Source: Porogramme epimiltina
Taxonomy: Eukaryota; Basidiomycota; Agaricomycetes; Polyporales; Polyporaceae
Assembly: GCA_900155495.1 (NCBI GenBank)
Contig: FTLJ01000658.1
Location: 1-58,906 of the forward strand
Direction of reading: 5' to 3'
DNA length: 58,906 bases
The first letter of the stretch is position 1. The number at the start of each line of letters is the position of its first letter. This document shows positions 48,079 to 58,862 of this stretch, one piece after another. Under the pieces are notes generated by a model, which worked only from the letters and a program-made list of their open reading frames with translations, ran no database searches and was not told where the DNA came from. The translations under genes were made by a program, and so were the position numbers.

Positions 48079-49124
48079 TCACAGCTTCGCCCGACCACTA
48101 GACTTCTCCGCAGCGGACGCCCCTCCGCCCGTCGGGAGCCCGGCCACTGGGGAGATGAGGTGAGTCGCTGACACGACCAGGGTGCCGCGCTTCTTGTCGT
48201 ACACCTGCGAACACGATATTTGGTCACGTGCGATAAGAACATTGAGAACAGCGTACGCACCTCGCAACGCGCGGACGCCGTGCGCCCATGTGCGGTCATG
48301 GACGTGCTCACGAACCGAAGCGTCGCTCCCCTGTGGGTTGTGGGTGGGCAGGTCAGCGGGGTACGTGCCTAGACTACTACGCTGCGCGCGAGCACTCACG
48401 GGAGCGCAGCAGCATGCCAAATTACGTTCATGGACGTCGAGAATCCGGACGGGTCTGCACCCGTCAGCGCGGAGAGCGCGAAGAGCGAGGAGAACGTCGC
48501 GCTGCGGCGGGGCAGGGTCGTGGCGCGGACCCCGAATTAGCGCGAGTTATTCCAAGACTCCGTCGTCAGCACAGCTCGCACCTTCCCAGTCGCGGGACGA
48601 GAAACGCCAGTTGGACTTACAAGTCGATCATGAGCGCTGCGCACGGTCCCGAGAACGTGCCGAAGACGTTGAGCATGTCTAGAACCGCCCGCGCGCGTCG
48701 GCGGTATGTTTAGAATGTCGGCGCCAGGACGGGAATTAGACACGTCGTGCATCAGGGTCCGTGTCAAAGACGAGCGATGAACGGGAACGGGCTGCGCACC
48801 TTTGGTGACTGTCAATTCGCAGACAGTGACGCCTTCTAGGTCAGCGGGCTTTGCGGTCTGGAGCGTCTCCGCTGGTGGGTAGGGCTCTGCTGACCCGCGC
48901 CGACGAACGTAGACCTCGGCTAGCTTGAGGTGACCAGACTGGATGTTGCCAAAAACGGTACTGCCTGGGTGGTGGGCGACGTGGAAGGCGAGGATATTCT
49001 GGTTGAGAATAACATCGGCTTCGGAAAGATTGCTCTTGACAGAGGTCGGGTCGGCATTCGGCGCGGGCGCGCGGGGTAGGGAGCGGAGCCTGGACAGGCC
49101 GTTTCCGGGTGCAGGTATTACCAT
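48079..49124 (-). CDS. Hotdog-fold (PaaI/THEM-like) thioesterase superfamily protein
   Basis: Five exons: complement(48079-48204, 48261-48330, 48400-48501, 48621-48678, 48800-49124), 226 residues. After about 120 residues of N-terminal sequence comes the fold: DMLNVFGTFSGPCAALMIDF (where many relatives have NxxGxxHGG), ALSALTGADPSGFSTSMNVIW, GATLRFVSTSMTAHGRTASA and CEVYDKKRGTLVVSATHLISP. The strand-helix order and the final ThxH-like strand are those of acyl-CoA thioesterases of the PaaI/THEM group. The usual HGG is replaced by SGP, so catalysis may be altered or lost; family assignment is from pattern memory. Introns 1 and 2 are 121 and 119 nt, twice the local norm, and were placed because phase and motif both fit. 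No signal peptide is seen. Confidence 0.8.
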
Positions 49125-50087
49125 GATGCTTGTATGAGGTCACTAGGTAGTAGGAACGTAATATTCAGGGAAAACTGTAGACGAACAGGTGTTTCAGTGA
49201 GCGTACGTGCGAAGACACGGTAGTCGCGGGGTGTGTCTCTTAGTCTACTCGAATACGAACGTACACAAATCAGGATTGCACACAGGGAGCACCATGAAAG
49301 GGCACGAACGAGCGGATCCCGGGATCAATTGCCAAAATCGTAGGGAACGCGTGCGCGTGTCCACTTATGGCACAAAACCAACGATGATGTTGGGTGAGCT
49401 CACCTCGACCAGTTCTTTCAGGCTCTCTAGGATGCTTGAGAGTGAGCAGCGGTGGAGACCGAGAAATGTGCTTGCACTGTGTAGGAGGGGTTGAGAACAA
49501 GGGCAACTTGAAGGTGCACGTGGAGGTCGAGTGTCGAAGGAAACGTACGACGGGCCGAGACATGTGTGCCGCTTGGCGACAGAGGCCTTGGGCCCGCTGA
49601 CCCGAGGGTGGCCGGGAAGCTGACAGCGTGGAGGCCGGACAATGGCCGGGAGACGCACTCGCAGCGGGCTTCATCATCAGCCTCCGATCCACTCACCCGC
49701 TCAATGCGGTTTGTGCGGCGCTGCCCGAGCGCCCGTCGCCGCCGCCGCACGTGATTGCATTCTAGGCAAACATGGCGAAATTCAAGCAAGACCACCAGCT
49801 GGCTGCAGCAGTCAATGGGCAGATCCGCTTCGAGTCCAGTTCTAGGCGTTTCTATACACTAGAGCCACGTTACAAGAGAGTTCTACGTCTGTAGGGCGCG
49901 TCGTCCATCTAAAAATGACGTTCATCCCTGCATGTCTCACCGTAGTAGACGTATTGCCGAACAAGTCGTATCGCTACATGTTGTACTCCATGAGATCCAG
50001 CGTGGCTACGCATCAGCCGGCACAATGCGAGCGACCGGCGTGCAAGGTCTCAAGGACACCTCGGAGCCACATTCAAGCTGTTTCATA
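49125..50087. other. Intergenic, promoter of thioesterase and 3' flank of elongin C
   Basis: About 960 bp. Open frames exist on both strands but none has recognisable sequence or sensible splice partners. No tRNA or repeat noticed. Confidence 0.45.
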
Positions 50088-50620
50088 CTACGTCAACCGC
50101 CATACGCTGAAACACTGAAGAAAAGCCTCACTGTCATAATAGTCCGCGGCGACGAGCCTGTAACCAATCGCATGAGCAGCTCGGTCGGCGGAGGGGTAGA
50201 CATGGACTACTCACAGCTCCAAGGAGATTTCCGGATAGACCCGTTCCTGAAAGTCAGGGATCTCTTCGGTCTTCTTCGCTCCCTCGTACGTAGATTTGTA
50301 AGTCAGATACTCGCTCAGTTTCTCTACAATAATAGCGCTGTCAACGAAGCTCGGATCAGGGACACAACCCCATAGTTGTATGCGAGAGTTGAGGATTACG
50401 ACACTCACCGCTCGCTCATGGAGCAAGTGTTCGAGATGGCTTCAGAGAAGCTACCTGATTTACGTGTTAGCTGGTGCCTGATATACGGAACACTGGAGGC
50501 GATAGAGAACCCACTCTCCGCGCTGAGCATATTTCTGAGAGTACCGCTACACATGGCTGCCTTGCGCTTGACGAGATAGTCATATCCGTCACTGCTGGTG
50601 AGACGAACCCACTCGTTCAT
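50088..50620 (-). CDS. ELC1: Elongin C
   Basis: Four exons: complement(50088-50157, 50215-50337, 50409-50454, 50515-50620), 114 residues (human 112). It opens MNEWVRLTSSDGYDYLVKRK, then CSGTLRNMLSAESSFSEAIS, VEKLSEYLTYKSTYE and EIPDFQERVYPEISLELLVAADY, the Skp1/BTB-like fold of elongin C that bridges cullin and substrate receptors and takes part in Pol II degradation in yeast. Intron 1 (50455-50514, 60 nt) has GTGGGT and a CTAAC branch site; reading it as coding would insert about 20 foreign residues without a stop. The C-terminal 15 residues (YYDSEAFLQCFSVWRLT) are longer and less typical than in relatives, so the last exon end is less certain. It shares a 421-bp divergent promoter with UBC13. 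Confidence 0.9.
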
Positions 50621-51041
50621 CTTGTCATCTCCCTTGGCAGTTTGCTCCGTGTCAATTTCCGGATCCCCATGTGTGTCCTAGGAACTCACATACCGGTGTG
50701 GTGTCGTCAGGCATGGTGGCGTACAGGGTCCGAGATGTCAGGGCCAGGGGCTGTGAGGGTCTCGGTGCGACTGTATACAGCAGCCTTAGAGTTTTCGACA
50801 CGCAGGGTGGCTGGGCCGAGGAGCGGAGTGGAGGTGGTCGGGAGCGAAGCCACTCAGGTCGCGCGGCGCGAGTGAAGACGCGTCGGTGGGGGCGCGTGGG
50901 GCGCGTGCACGTGAGCGGCTGTGACGGGCCGGTGCAGCAATCAGCGCGAAGTTACCTAATGTGGGCATGGCTAGGACCCCCTGCGGCGCGCCGTCGTCCG
51001 CCCGCTCTCTCCCAACGACCACACCCCGACACCCAGCCCAG
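50621..51041. promoter_or_regulatory. Divergent promoter between elongin C and UBC13
   Basis: 421 bp between two opposite start codons, so it must hold both promoters. GTGCACGTGAGC (about 50906-50917) contains a CACGTG E-box. The UBC13 side is C-rich. No TATA box near either start. Confidence 0.5.
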
Positions 51042-51884
51042 ATGGCCCTTCCCAAGGTACCGCCCCTCCCGCTCTTTGCTCCCGCTATATGAAGCTTACA
51101 AACCTCTCGACCTCGTCTTGTATCGTAGCGAATCATCAAGGTGCGTCGCTCTCAGTGCCCACACGACCCGCCCCGACTCACTCGCCACTCGCTCTTTTGC
51201 GCCGCCATCCCCGTAGGAGACCGAGCGCCTCGTCGCAGATCCTGCACCAGGAATCAGCGCTGCTCCCCACGATGATAACCTCCGCTACTTTGACGTCACG
51301 ATCCAGGGCCCGGATGGGAGTCCTTTCCAGAGTGCGTTTGTCTGTGCCGATTCGTCGTCTGCTCCACTCATTACGTCGGTTTGCATTGCCGCTAGATGGG
51401 GTCTTCAGGCTGGAGCTCTTCCTACCAGAAGAGTATCCTATGAGCCCACCAAAGGTCCGGTTCCTCACGAAGATCTACCACCCTAACATCGGCGAGTGAT
51501 ATAGTGACCTCTCTCGTCTCGTCTTCTCATTCGACTGCTTTCAGACAAGCTGGGTCGCATCTGTCTGGACATCCTGAAGGGTAAGTTCGCCGTGCTCTTT
51601 CTTATACGGGTCTCAGTATTTCCTCGTGTCACGCCCCTGCAACCCCTTCTCGTCTTGCTTCCGTTGCTCATTTATCGCCCCTCTTCGGTGCTGATTCCCG
51701 ATCTGTAGACAAGTGGTCTCCAGCCCTGCAAATCCGCACCGTCCTCCTGTCCATCCAAGCACTCCTCAGCGCACCCAACCCCGACGACCCGCTCGCGACC
51801 GACGTCGCGAAGCACTACAAGGAGAACGAGAAGGACGCACAGCGCGTCAGTCGCGAGTGGACGGAGAAGTACGCCACCGCCTAA
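51042..51884 (+). CDS. UBC13: Ubiquitin-conjugating enzyme E2 UBC13 (UBE2N)
   Basis: Six exons: 51042-51056, 51129-51140, 51217-51331, 51396-51491, 51545-51580, 51709-51884, 149 residues. With an MMS2/UEV partner it builds Lys63-linked ubiquitin chains in DNA damage tolerance. The sequence starts [20 protein letters not shown], continues [56 protein letters not shown] with the catalytic cysteine in GRICLDIL, and [20 protein letters not shown], nearly identical to animal UBE2N. The first two coding exons are 15 and 12 nt. Intron 4 (51492-51544) begins GC instead of GT: only this GCGAGT donor gives the conserved HPNIDKLGR, while any GT donor shifts the frame. Confidence 0.97.
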
Positions 51885-52521
51885 CACACTCTCCGTTTGT
51901 CCTCTTCACCGCCCCGTGCCCGCGCCCACCTCGGCTGCCCCCTCATTCTCGACTCCCTTCACCGTCAATGGACGTCACGACGGAGGAAACGATGGACCCG
52001 ATCGCCTGTGGGTTGCCACTTGGAGTGCGACGCGGCGCAGGCGTGGGATGGACTGTGGGTACGGGCGGTGCGGCGATGCCTGGATGTGACGATTAGAAGC
52101 TTGTCGAAGTACTCGCGCAATGTACGTTTTGTTGGATTCTACCATCTTGTGACTGGGTTGCTCGATACGTCTCGGAGACCCCGCAGTCGAGATGCTGTGT
52201 GGCTTGGTCCGACAAGCAGGAGGTTTCCGGTCCCTGTGCATATACAGATACAGGGCTACTAGTACGGCACGATGCGAGACAACTACGCTTTAGTCGATGC
52301 GATCCAAGCGTAGGTAGTTCTTGCCGTATTTTGACATCGACGACACCACCCGAGCCACCCGGGTGCAACAGCTTCAGGTTCGAGAGCACCGGATTGCGAT
52401 AACACAGGGTAATACAACAACATGCTGCCGGGGTATCTTACACACAACGCTGCGCCCCTCTCAGCACGTACACACGGATACAGATACGCCCACACAGCGG
52501 CTCCGCCGCCGCCGGCAGCCA
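51885..52521. other. Convergent intergenic region
   Basis: 637 bp between the stops of UBC13 and calcineurin A. No gene recognised. Confidence 0.5.
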
Positions 52522-55054
52522 CTATGGCGCTGTCTCGAACCGCTTCAACGTCGCCGGCCGAACTTGTCCCCCGCGGCTCGTGAGCCTCTCTGCGAGGCGC
52601 TCCGCCACGCTCCCTTCGGCTACCCCCTCCTCCTCGAGCAGGCGCTTGATGTGTTCCGCCACCGTGCGCCGATCACTCGCGCCGAGCCCATCGCCAGCGC
52701 CGAGCCCGAGCCCGGGGATGCGCATGCTCGGCACGGGGACGACTGGGAGGGCGCTCGGCGCGGTGTAGTCGAACTGCGGCATGCGCTCGTTCGCTATGTC
52801 CGACCTACGAGCGTCGCTGAACGACCTGATCATGAGTCGGGCCTGACCGCCGCTCACGCCGAGCACGTCGGGGCCGCCCGGCGCGGCGAACCCGCCTGGC
52901 CACGCCTTCGGCGGGCCCTCTCCTGGGTACGCGCCCGGTGCGGGCGCGAGCTCCGTCGCGTTCTCGGCCTCTTCGCTGTGGGGCAAGTTGGTTGAGAACC
53001 ATGAACGAGGGGCACCGTGGTGGGAAGAGGATTACATACCGCAAAAGCTGGAAGGCTCGCTGCATCTTCCCAACGGCGAGGATCTTGTTCTTGATATCTT
53101 GCCGCCTCCTTGCTATGTCACTCTCGGAGGGTTCATCTCCGTCTTCCGCAAGCGCACGGGCGCGTTCCGCATCGTCGTCCTCGGACGAGACCGATCCAAG
53201 CTCTTGTTCTGAGCACACGCTCAGGATCGATAGCAACATCTCGGTGATCTTCGAGCCCACGAACGGCAGCGACCATGTGAATGCATCCATGAAATTCGGC
53301 AGCCAGTACGGGTGCGAACTCGCATTATACTGTCTGCAAGGAGACGCGGTCAGGTCACAGCTGGAGTGCAACGATTCGCGCACACCTACCTGATCGTGAT
53401 GTTCTTGTTCTTGTACTTGATCACCGCTCCCCTGTTGTGATACACATCCAAGTAGTTTGGGGCAGAGAATATCGTGATCACCGAAGGGAACTTCTTCTTC
53501 AACGTCTTTCGGTGCATAGTATAACCCGCGTCCTGCGCCTCGTGACCGCGGAAGATTCCAAGGAGCTGGTTGCGCTCCAAGAATTTGCAAGCTGCCTCGT
53601 ATCTGTAGAACGTATCTCAGGAAGGAACACTGAACAATGTAGGATCGTCTTACGTGAAGTAGTAACTGCACCCTCGGGTGTGGTTGTCAACGAAGGGCAC
53701 GCCTGGAGGTAGCCCTTGAGGGCGTTCATATGTGGGATCTTGCTACCACGAGAAGGTGTAAGCGCATCTATTCCTACAGTGCCCTAGGACACAAACCTCA
53801 TGCCCGAAGTTGGGGATAGGATCTGCCCACAGCAAGTCGCACAGCAGGCCTTTGGATGCAGGCTCTTCAAAGCGATTAATCTACGGATATGCAAATGGTA
53901 AGTCACATTATATGAAAACATAGAACAAAACGAACGCGTTCAAGATCCTGGAGAGTGTCAAGGTCGGGCGATATTCCTCCGTGAACACAGAAGAATTTGC
54001 CGTCGACCAGAGCGGTGATGGGAAGTGCATGAAATGAGCGAATGCACGCGTCATAGATCTCCAAGGAATACTTGTGCAAGCCTAGATACCGTGATTAATA
54101 AATTGAGATTAGGCAACAGCAGATGGACTCACATTCGCGCTTGAACGTAAAATACTCTGTTAGGTGTCTACACTCGTGGTTACCACGAAGGAGAAAGATG
54201 CGGGTGGGGTGGCACAGTTTGAGCGCATAGAGATACAATAAGCACTGTCAGAAGGGATTATGTTAGCAAGCTCGCGTGAGAGTATGGAATCCTGCAAACA
54301 TGGTAGGGTGCACGATAACAACCAACGGGACACGGATGATCACGCACGGAAGGAACAGAGACAAGGACGGAAAAGTGCGGGTAGATGGAATGATTGGGTA
54401 CTTACCTCGATGCTGAAACAGCCACGATCGACGTAATCCCCAAGGAACAAGTAGTTATTCTCTTCAAAGGATCCGCCGACTTCAAATATCTTCATGAGAT
54501 CATACTGCGCGATGTCACGAGACATATAAAGGAAGAGGCGAGATGAGCACGCACGTATTGACCATGAATGTCTCCGCATACTGGTTGTGTTTTAGGACGA
54601 GGGACGAGGGACTAGGATGAGAGAGGAAGTGGCAGAGAGTGGGGAGACGGACCTGTGACAGGACTCGGAACATTGATGAGATTAGCCTCGCGGCTCATCA
54701 AGTCCGTGGCCTGTTCGAGAATGAACATGGCATGGGGATGAGAAATGCGGCCTTCGTGGAAGAAATGTTGTTTCAAGAACTCGACGTTGGGACGTTCGCG
54801 ACCAGTGTGGGGATCGAGCACGAAGAATTCATTATCGACGGGTATGTGAGTTGCGGGAGGGGTTATCTATGTTGTAGAACAGCCATTAAGCTATAGACAT
54901 GGGATTGGGAAGAGAGAGGGCGTACTTGAGGGGCCTGGCGTTCCTGTAAGTTCACGGGTGGAGCGGCGCGAGGGCGAGGGACGACTGACGGTGTGCTGCG
55001 AGTGGGGTCGAATGCATTGGAGTAGTACCTGGTGTCTGGTGGCGCGTATGCCAT
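52522..55054 (-). CDS. CNA1: Calcineurin catalytic subunit A (protein phosphatase 2B)
   Basis: Eleven exons: complement(52522-52975, 53040-53333, 53390-53602, 53654-53742, 53797-53880, 53936-54081, 54133-54244, 54406-54504, 54555-54580, 54653-54866, 54926-55054), 619 residues. A Ca2+/calmodulin-dependent Ser/Thr phosphatase acting on Crz1-type factors. Metal-site motifs: GDIHG (117-121), GDYVDRG (145-151), GNHEC (177-181), [11 protein letters not shown], and [15 protein letters not shown]. Then the calcineurin B-binding helix ([20 protein letters not shown]), the calmodulin-binding helix ([19 protein letters not shown], about 450-468) and the autoinhibitory segment ([17 protein letters not shown], about 519-535). 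A Gly/Pro-rich spacer before it and an 85-residue tail are less conserved. Intron 4 is 161 nt, three times the local norm. The third coding exon is 26 nt. Confidence 0.96.
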
Positions 55055-56019
55055 GACGCGGCGCGCGGGGCAGCCGAGACTGGGCAGCGAAGAATGGAGA
55101 GAGGAGGGCTGAGGGCGGAAGAGACGACGGCCAAGCTGAGCCCCGCATCCCCCGCCAGGGCGCTCGGGTCCGGTCTCCGCTCCCACGCGCGTCCAACACA
55201 GTCACGGTTGTCCAGCGACTCCAGCTCGCGCTTGCTCTCTTCCTAGTACATAGCCTCCTGGCCATCCCCCTGTGCCACCTACACCTCGTGGCCATCCGCC
55301 GGCGGTGTGTCCAACTCTCTAGAACTAGAACTAAAACTTCCACCAGCCATCCAGATATCTTCTTTGCTCTAAACTCGCTTCCAATGCCGTCCTTGCTCCG
55401 ATCGCGCCGTCCAGCGGGCTATCCCAAGATCCATTCCGTCTCGAGAATTAACTCATAACGAGGAGCCCGACGAGTTACGCCACCGGATCCCTGTCGCACA
55501 CGTCCGGCCACCTCGTTGCAAACGGCCCCGTCCCAGTACGGCCTGCCAGCGATTGTGTCATATCATTCTCGTTCCCGGTCCTTTTGTCGAATATCCCTGG
55601 GCTATTTCGTATGTGCTGCGTTTTCGACTGAGTGTGAGCTGCATCAGGCGGAGGTAGGGCGTTGCGCCAGCGGTATACGTATGGTAGTCTACTATAAATC
55701 TATCCTTTGCCGGCCCTAGCGCTCTTGTACTTAGTAACCGGCTTCTGCGTCCTCGGGTATCTACTATCCACTGCATGCCTACCTTCTATATGAGGTGTGT
55801 CTACGCTTCCTAGGCTCGTCACTAGTTCTGACTCCTACACCCACGCCAGTGCACATGGATCATTGTTCTCATGTTAGGCTTTTCCAATGTGTTCCTTGGA
55901 CACGGTGGGAATGTCTGTATGGCACCCCCCCCCCACGTTGAGCGTCCTCGGAGAATGTGCGTATATAAGAGCAGTCTACGGCTTTAGCAGCCACCACCTA
56001 GCACACCTCATTCCTAGAC
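55055..56019. promoter_or_regulatory. Divergent intergenic region between calcineurin A and the membrane orphan
   Basis: About 965 bp between opposite starts. The orphan side has a TATA box (TATATAAG, 55962-55969) about 50 bp before its ATG and a 10-nt C run at 55925-55934. On the calcineurin side the sequence is pyrimidine-rich without TATA, as for many housekeeping genes. No extra gene found. Confidence 0.5.
55962..55969 (+). promoter_or_regulatory. TATA box of the membrane orphan
   Basis: TATATAAG lies about 50 bp upstream of the ATG at 56020, a sensible spacing for a fungal core promoter and among the clearest TATA elements in the window. It suggests inducible rather than constitutive expression; that is inference. 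Confidence 0.55.
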
Positions 56020-57020
56020 ATGAACACACGCTCCGCGCACAGCATCGTTTTCAGTGTCGTCCTAATGGCACCTCTCATTGCTCATACTATGCCCTTGCCT
56101 ATGCGGCCAATTCCCGAACCTTTGCCTTCTGCGCATCGAGAAGAGTTGTATCTCTTTTCGGTACTTCAACCTAGGGAAAATCTCGTGGACGTCGATAGGT
56201 TCGCTGTTCACAACGTTCTCATAGCGGCTCCTCTGACAAGTTTGTAGTGGAGGGGGCATTACTGGTGTCGAGGCGCCGAGCCCTAGCAAAAATGATTCTA
56301 CATCTACCTCAACCCCTTCACGGCACGAGCCGACCCCTCGACAAATTTCAGTCTCGGCTGCGATACACGATTGTAAGCGTCACCCTTTACGGTCGTATGT
56401 TGTCCCTATTGAGAGTCTATTCCTCTAGCTCAAGTGACCACACCAAGCCTCGATTCTTTGCCCACTGAGCCTTGCGACCCTACCGGTCACATGTTGTCAG
56501 CCCGGCTACCTGGATACATCTTCCCTGTAGCCGGCCTTACACTTCTGTCCTGCATATTCGTCATGCTCTTGGGATTCCTTGTGTACCTTATGTACCGCTG
56601 TCGGTGCCCCAGGGACCTCTCAACGTTCGTGTACAAACCGAATTACACTAGCAAGCCGCCGTCTATTAGGGTTAGTCTCCTTACTAGCATGATGTCGATC
56701 GACACTAATGGAATCTAATCCGAACGTATCAGAAAACCCTTTCCATTTCCGTCCCTGAGAGACACACCTTGAAGTCCATGTCGTCAACCCAAACACTCAA
56801 ACCTATCCCGGAGCTATCAGATCCCTTCCCGTCAACACCCACACAGAGCATGCTTTCCTACCAACGACCTCTATCCCCCAGTGTCCCGAATTCCCATTCG
56901 CTACTCGTACCCGCACGCTACGGCTTCCCCGAAAGCCCCTCACGCTCTACGTTTACTATCAGCAGTACTGCGGGTCACCCTCTGTCTGAGAAGCCTAGCT
57001 TTCTTTCACTGAAGGGTTGA
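56020..57020 (+). CDS. Single-pass type I membrane protein, orphan
   Basis: Four exons: 56020-56198, 56248-56372, 56429-56670, 56733-57020, 277 residues. I recognise no family. Residues 1-23 are a likely signal peptide (MNTRSAHSIVFSVVLMAPLI). An outer domain of about 115 residues is rich in Ser, Thr and Pro (SPSKNDSTSTSTPSRHEPTP), as for O-mannosylated stalks. One hydrophobic helix follows (FPVAGLTLLSCIFVMLLGFL and on), stopped by a basic, Cys-containing border (YRCRCPR), then a Ser/Pro-rich inner tail of about 125 residues with many possible phosphosites. The overall plan resembles wall sensors such as Mid2 or WSC proteins without their cysteine domains. Intron 1 (GTTCGC donor) was chosen because it alone restores the downstream frame. 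Confidence 0.7.
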
Positions 57021-57458
57021 GATTGCACTCTTTGAAAATTTCCTATGGATTCCCGGACCGTCGAGAGGTTATTAGACGTTTGAACGAGCAGCACACTAGA
57101 TGTACCTGTCCACATACTCACTGCGGCATCCTCCTCTCTCACATGCTCCCTCGCAGCTTTCATATTCTACTATACGTATCTCATAATGGTTGTCTACACT
57201 CTCTTTTGAATAGCCAAGTTCTTCGCTCACCAAACCGTTCTTCGTTATGTTGTGCAGGTCAGAGTTGAAAGTGCATATTCATATCCCGCGCCTACATACA
57301 GTACCATATGAACTCTCCGTGCGTGGTCTTCCTACTGCTCTCAATCGGGATGACAAGATTCTACGTACATCTCACAGAACCCGGCTCGTCTCAATGGCAA
57401 AGATTACTAGGATGAGCTGGACGAGCGATGAGACTTGAGGCGTCCATCTCTCCTCCAT
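57021..57458. other. Convergent intergenic region
   Basis: 438 bp between convergent stop codons. No gene or repeat recognised. Confidence 0.45.
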
Positions 57459-57959
57459 CTAGAGTTTCATGAAGCTCTTCCTGAGTGGCATCGAGTTTAG
57501 CTTCGCTGCACGTAACTTGGCGGACGTGGCCGGTCTCTTGCGAACCGGGGTTTTGGGGTTTTTGGCGGGCCTGCGTACCGGAGATGAAAGCGTACTGGTT
57601 GCCCGCGCATTACCCGTCTCCGAAGACGCACTACTAGCACTCCCTGACTCCGGTGTTGACGGGATACTACACACAGACCAGGGGTCAAGGTCGGTCGAAT
57701 CCGATGGGGGAGAAGTGAAAGGAGAATATGTGAGGGACGGTGTCCCGTCAGCGCTTGACCAACACTCATGGCAGTCATCCTAAACCACCCACCTTCCGCT
57801 TGCCTCAGAGAGAGCTGGTTCTGGGGCTACATCCTGGTGCCAGCGGGCATTTCGTCGGGTCTTTCGGTAGAACTGATGACAAGAGACAAGATATTCTCCC
57901 GGGGCGACGGTCTCGGGCGGGACTTCAAACCGTTGTAAAGTGTAGCTGTAGAATGTCAT
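57459..57959 (-). CDS. Small orphan protein with basic Ser/Ala/Pro tail
   Basis: Two exons, complement(57459-57779, 57831-57959), 149 residues. I do not recognise it. The first exon reads MTFYSYTLQRFEVPPETVAP then LVSCHQFYRKTRRNARWHQD; the second starts DDCHECWSSADG and becomes Ser/Thr/Pro-rich, ending in a basic region (RRPAKNPKTPVRKRPATSAK) that could bind nucleic acid or act as a nuclear signal. The 51-nt intron (57780-57830) keeps the frame and removes an in-frame TAG just before its 3' end. An 11-nt G run lies 20-30 bp upstream of the ATG, and a TATATATATA element about 80 bp upstream supports a promoter here. Confidence 0.6.
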
Positions 57960-58019
57960 CTTCGGTCTGGTCCTTGACGGGGGGGGGGGCGAGGAGGAAA
58001 GGAAGATGAGTATGCACAA

Positions 58020-58512
58020 TCATCGGCCACAAGTGTAGGTATATATATACTCTATAGCACCACACGCTTTGCTGCATGACCACCACATTCAAGTCACACA
58101 GGGGCTAAAGCTCATTGGCATAGGCGCTTTTGACATAGCCGGTGGTATCCGCGGCAAACTGCGCTTGCTTTGAGGGACAATGGACCACACGCCCCTACCT
58201 ACCGGAGCTCCTCCCGCGAGTCTCGACTACACCGTTGCGCTCCTTTCCGAGCTCCCGCCAACTCCGCGAAGTGTGCCATCGCCGCGACGGACATGAATTA
58301 TTGTACATACAGCATGGTACATAAGCACATACAAGCATAAACATCCGAAATCATACAACTCTGCTAAATACTCCACACCCAGAAAATCACCATTGCGTTC
58401 GGGTTGCCCTGCACCTTTTGAGAAGGCGCGAAGGTTCTGTTACCCTGAAAATGGTGTCACATGCAGGAACGGATGCTACAGATCGGTCGACGTACCACTG
58501 CAGACGGACGGC
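58020..58512. other. Intergenic, with TATA element of the minus-strand orphan
   Basis: About 490 bp. TATATATATA at 58040-58049 is a likely TATA box for the gene starting at 57959 on the minus strand. The rest is the 3' flank of the zinc-finger gene. No gene seen. Confidence 0.45.
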
Positions 58513-58862
58513 CTAGCCTGGTGGAGCCGCAATTGTAACGTCCTGTGCGTTTCGCTGGGAACGGCACTTCTTTTGATGACGGCCGCGAGCGTCTGAGCGG
58601 GAATACGTACGTCCGCAGCGGGGACAAACGCGCCCCGGTCCGGCTTGCTCGAAGTGCAAGCCGCAAACGTGCCGCTTAAGAGCGCCCCGTTCTGAGAAAC
58701 GATATCCGTTCTCAGAGCATCCGGTCTTATAGCAAGCGTATGGCGCGCCATTCCACCCCGAGTGAGCGGTGTTCATGTGTACCTCCCAGTGGTTCGGGTT
58801 CACGCCCTGAGCGCAGCCGTTCCAATTGCACCGGATAGTCCCCGCAGGGAGCGGATGGGCGT

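Noticed and set aside
51481..51545. Frameshift or pseudogene in UBC13
   Set aside because: The apparent frame break disappears with a GC-AG intron that restores the conserved sequence exactly.
57780..57830. Stop-codon readthrough in the small orphan at 57459-57959
   Set aside because: The TAG sits at the 3' end of a 51-nt GT-AG intron of length divisible by three; ordinary splicing removes it.
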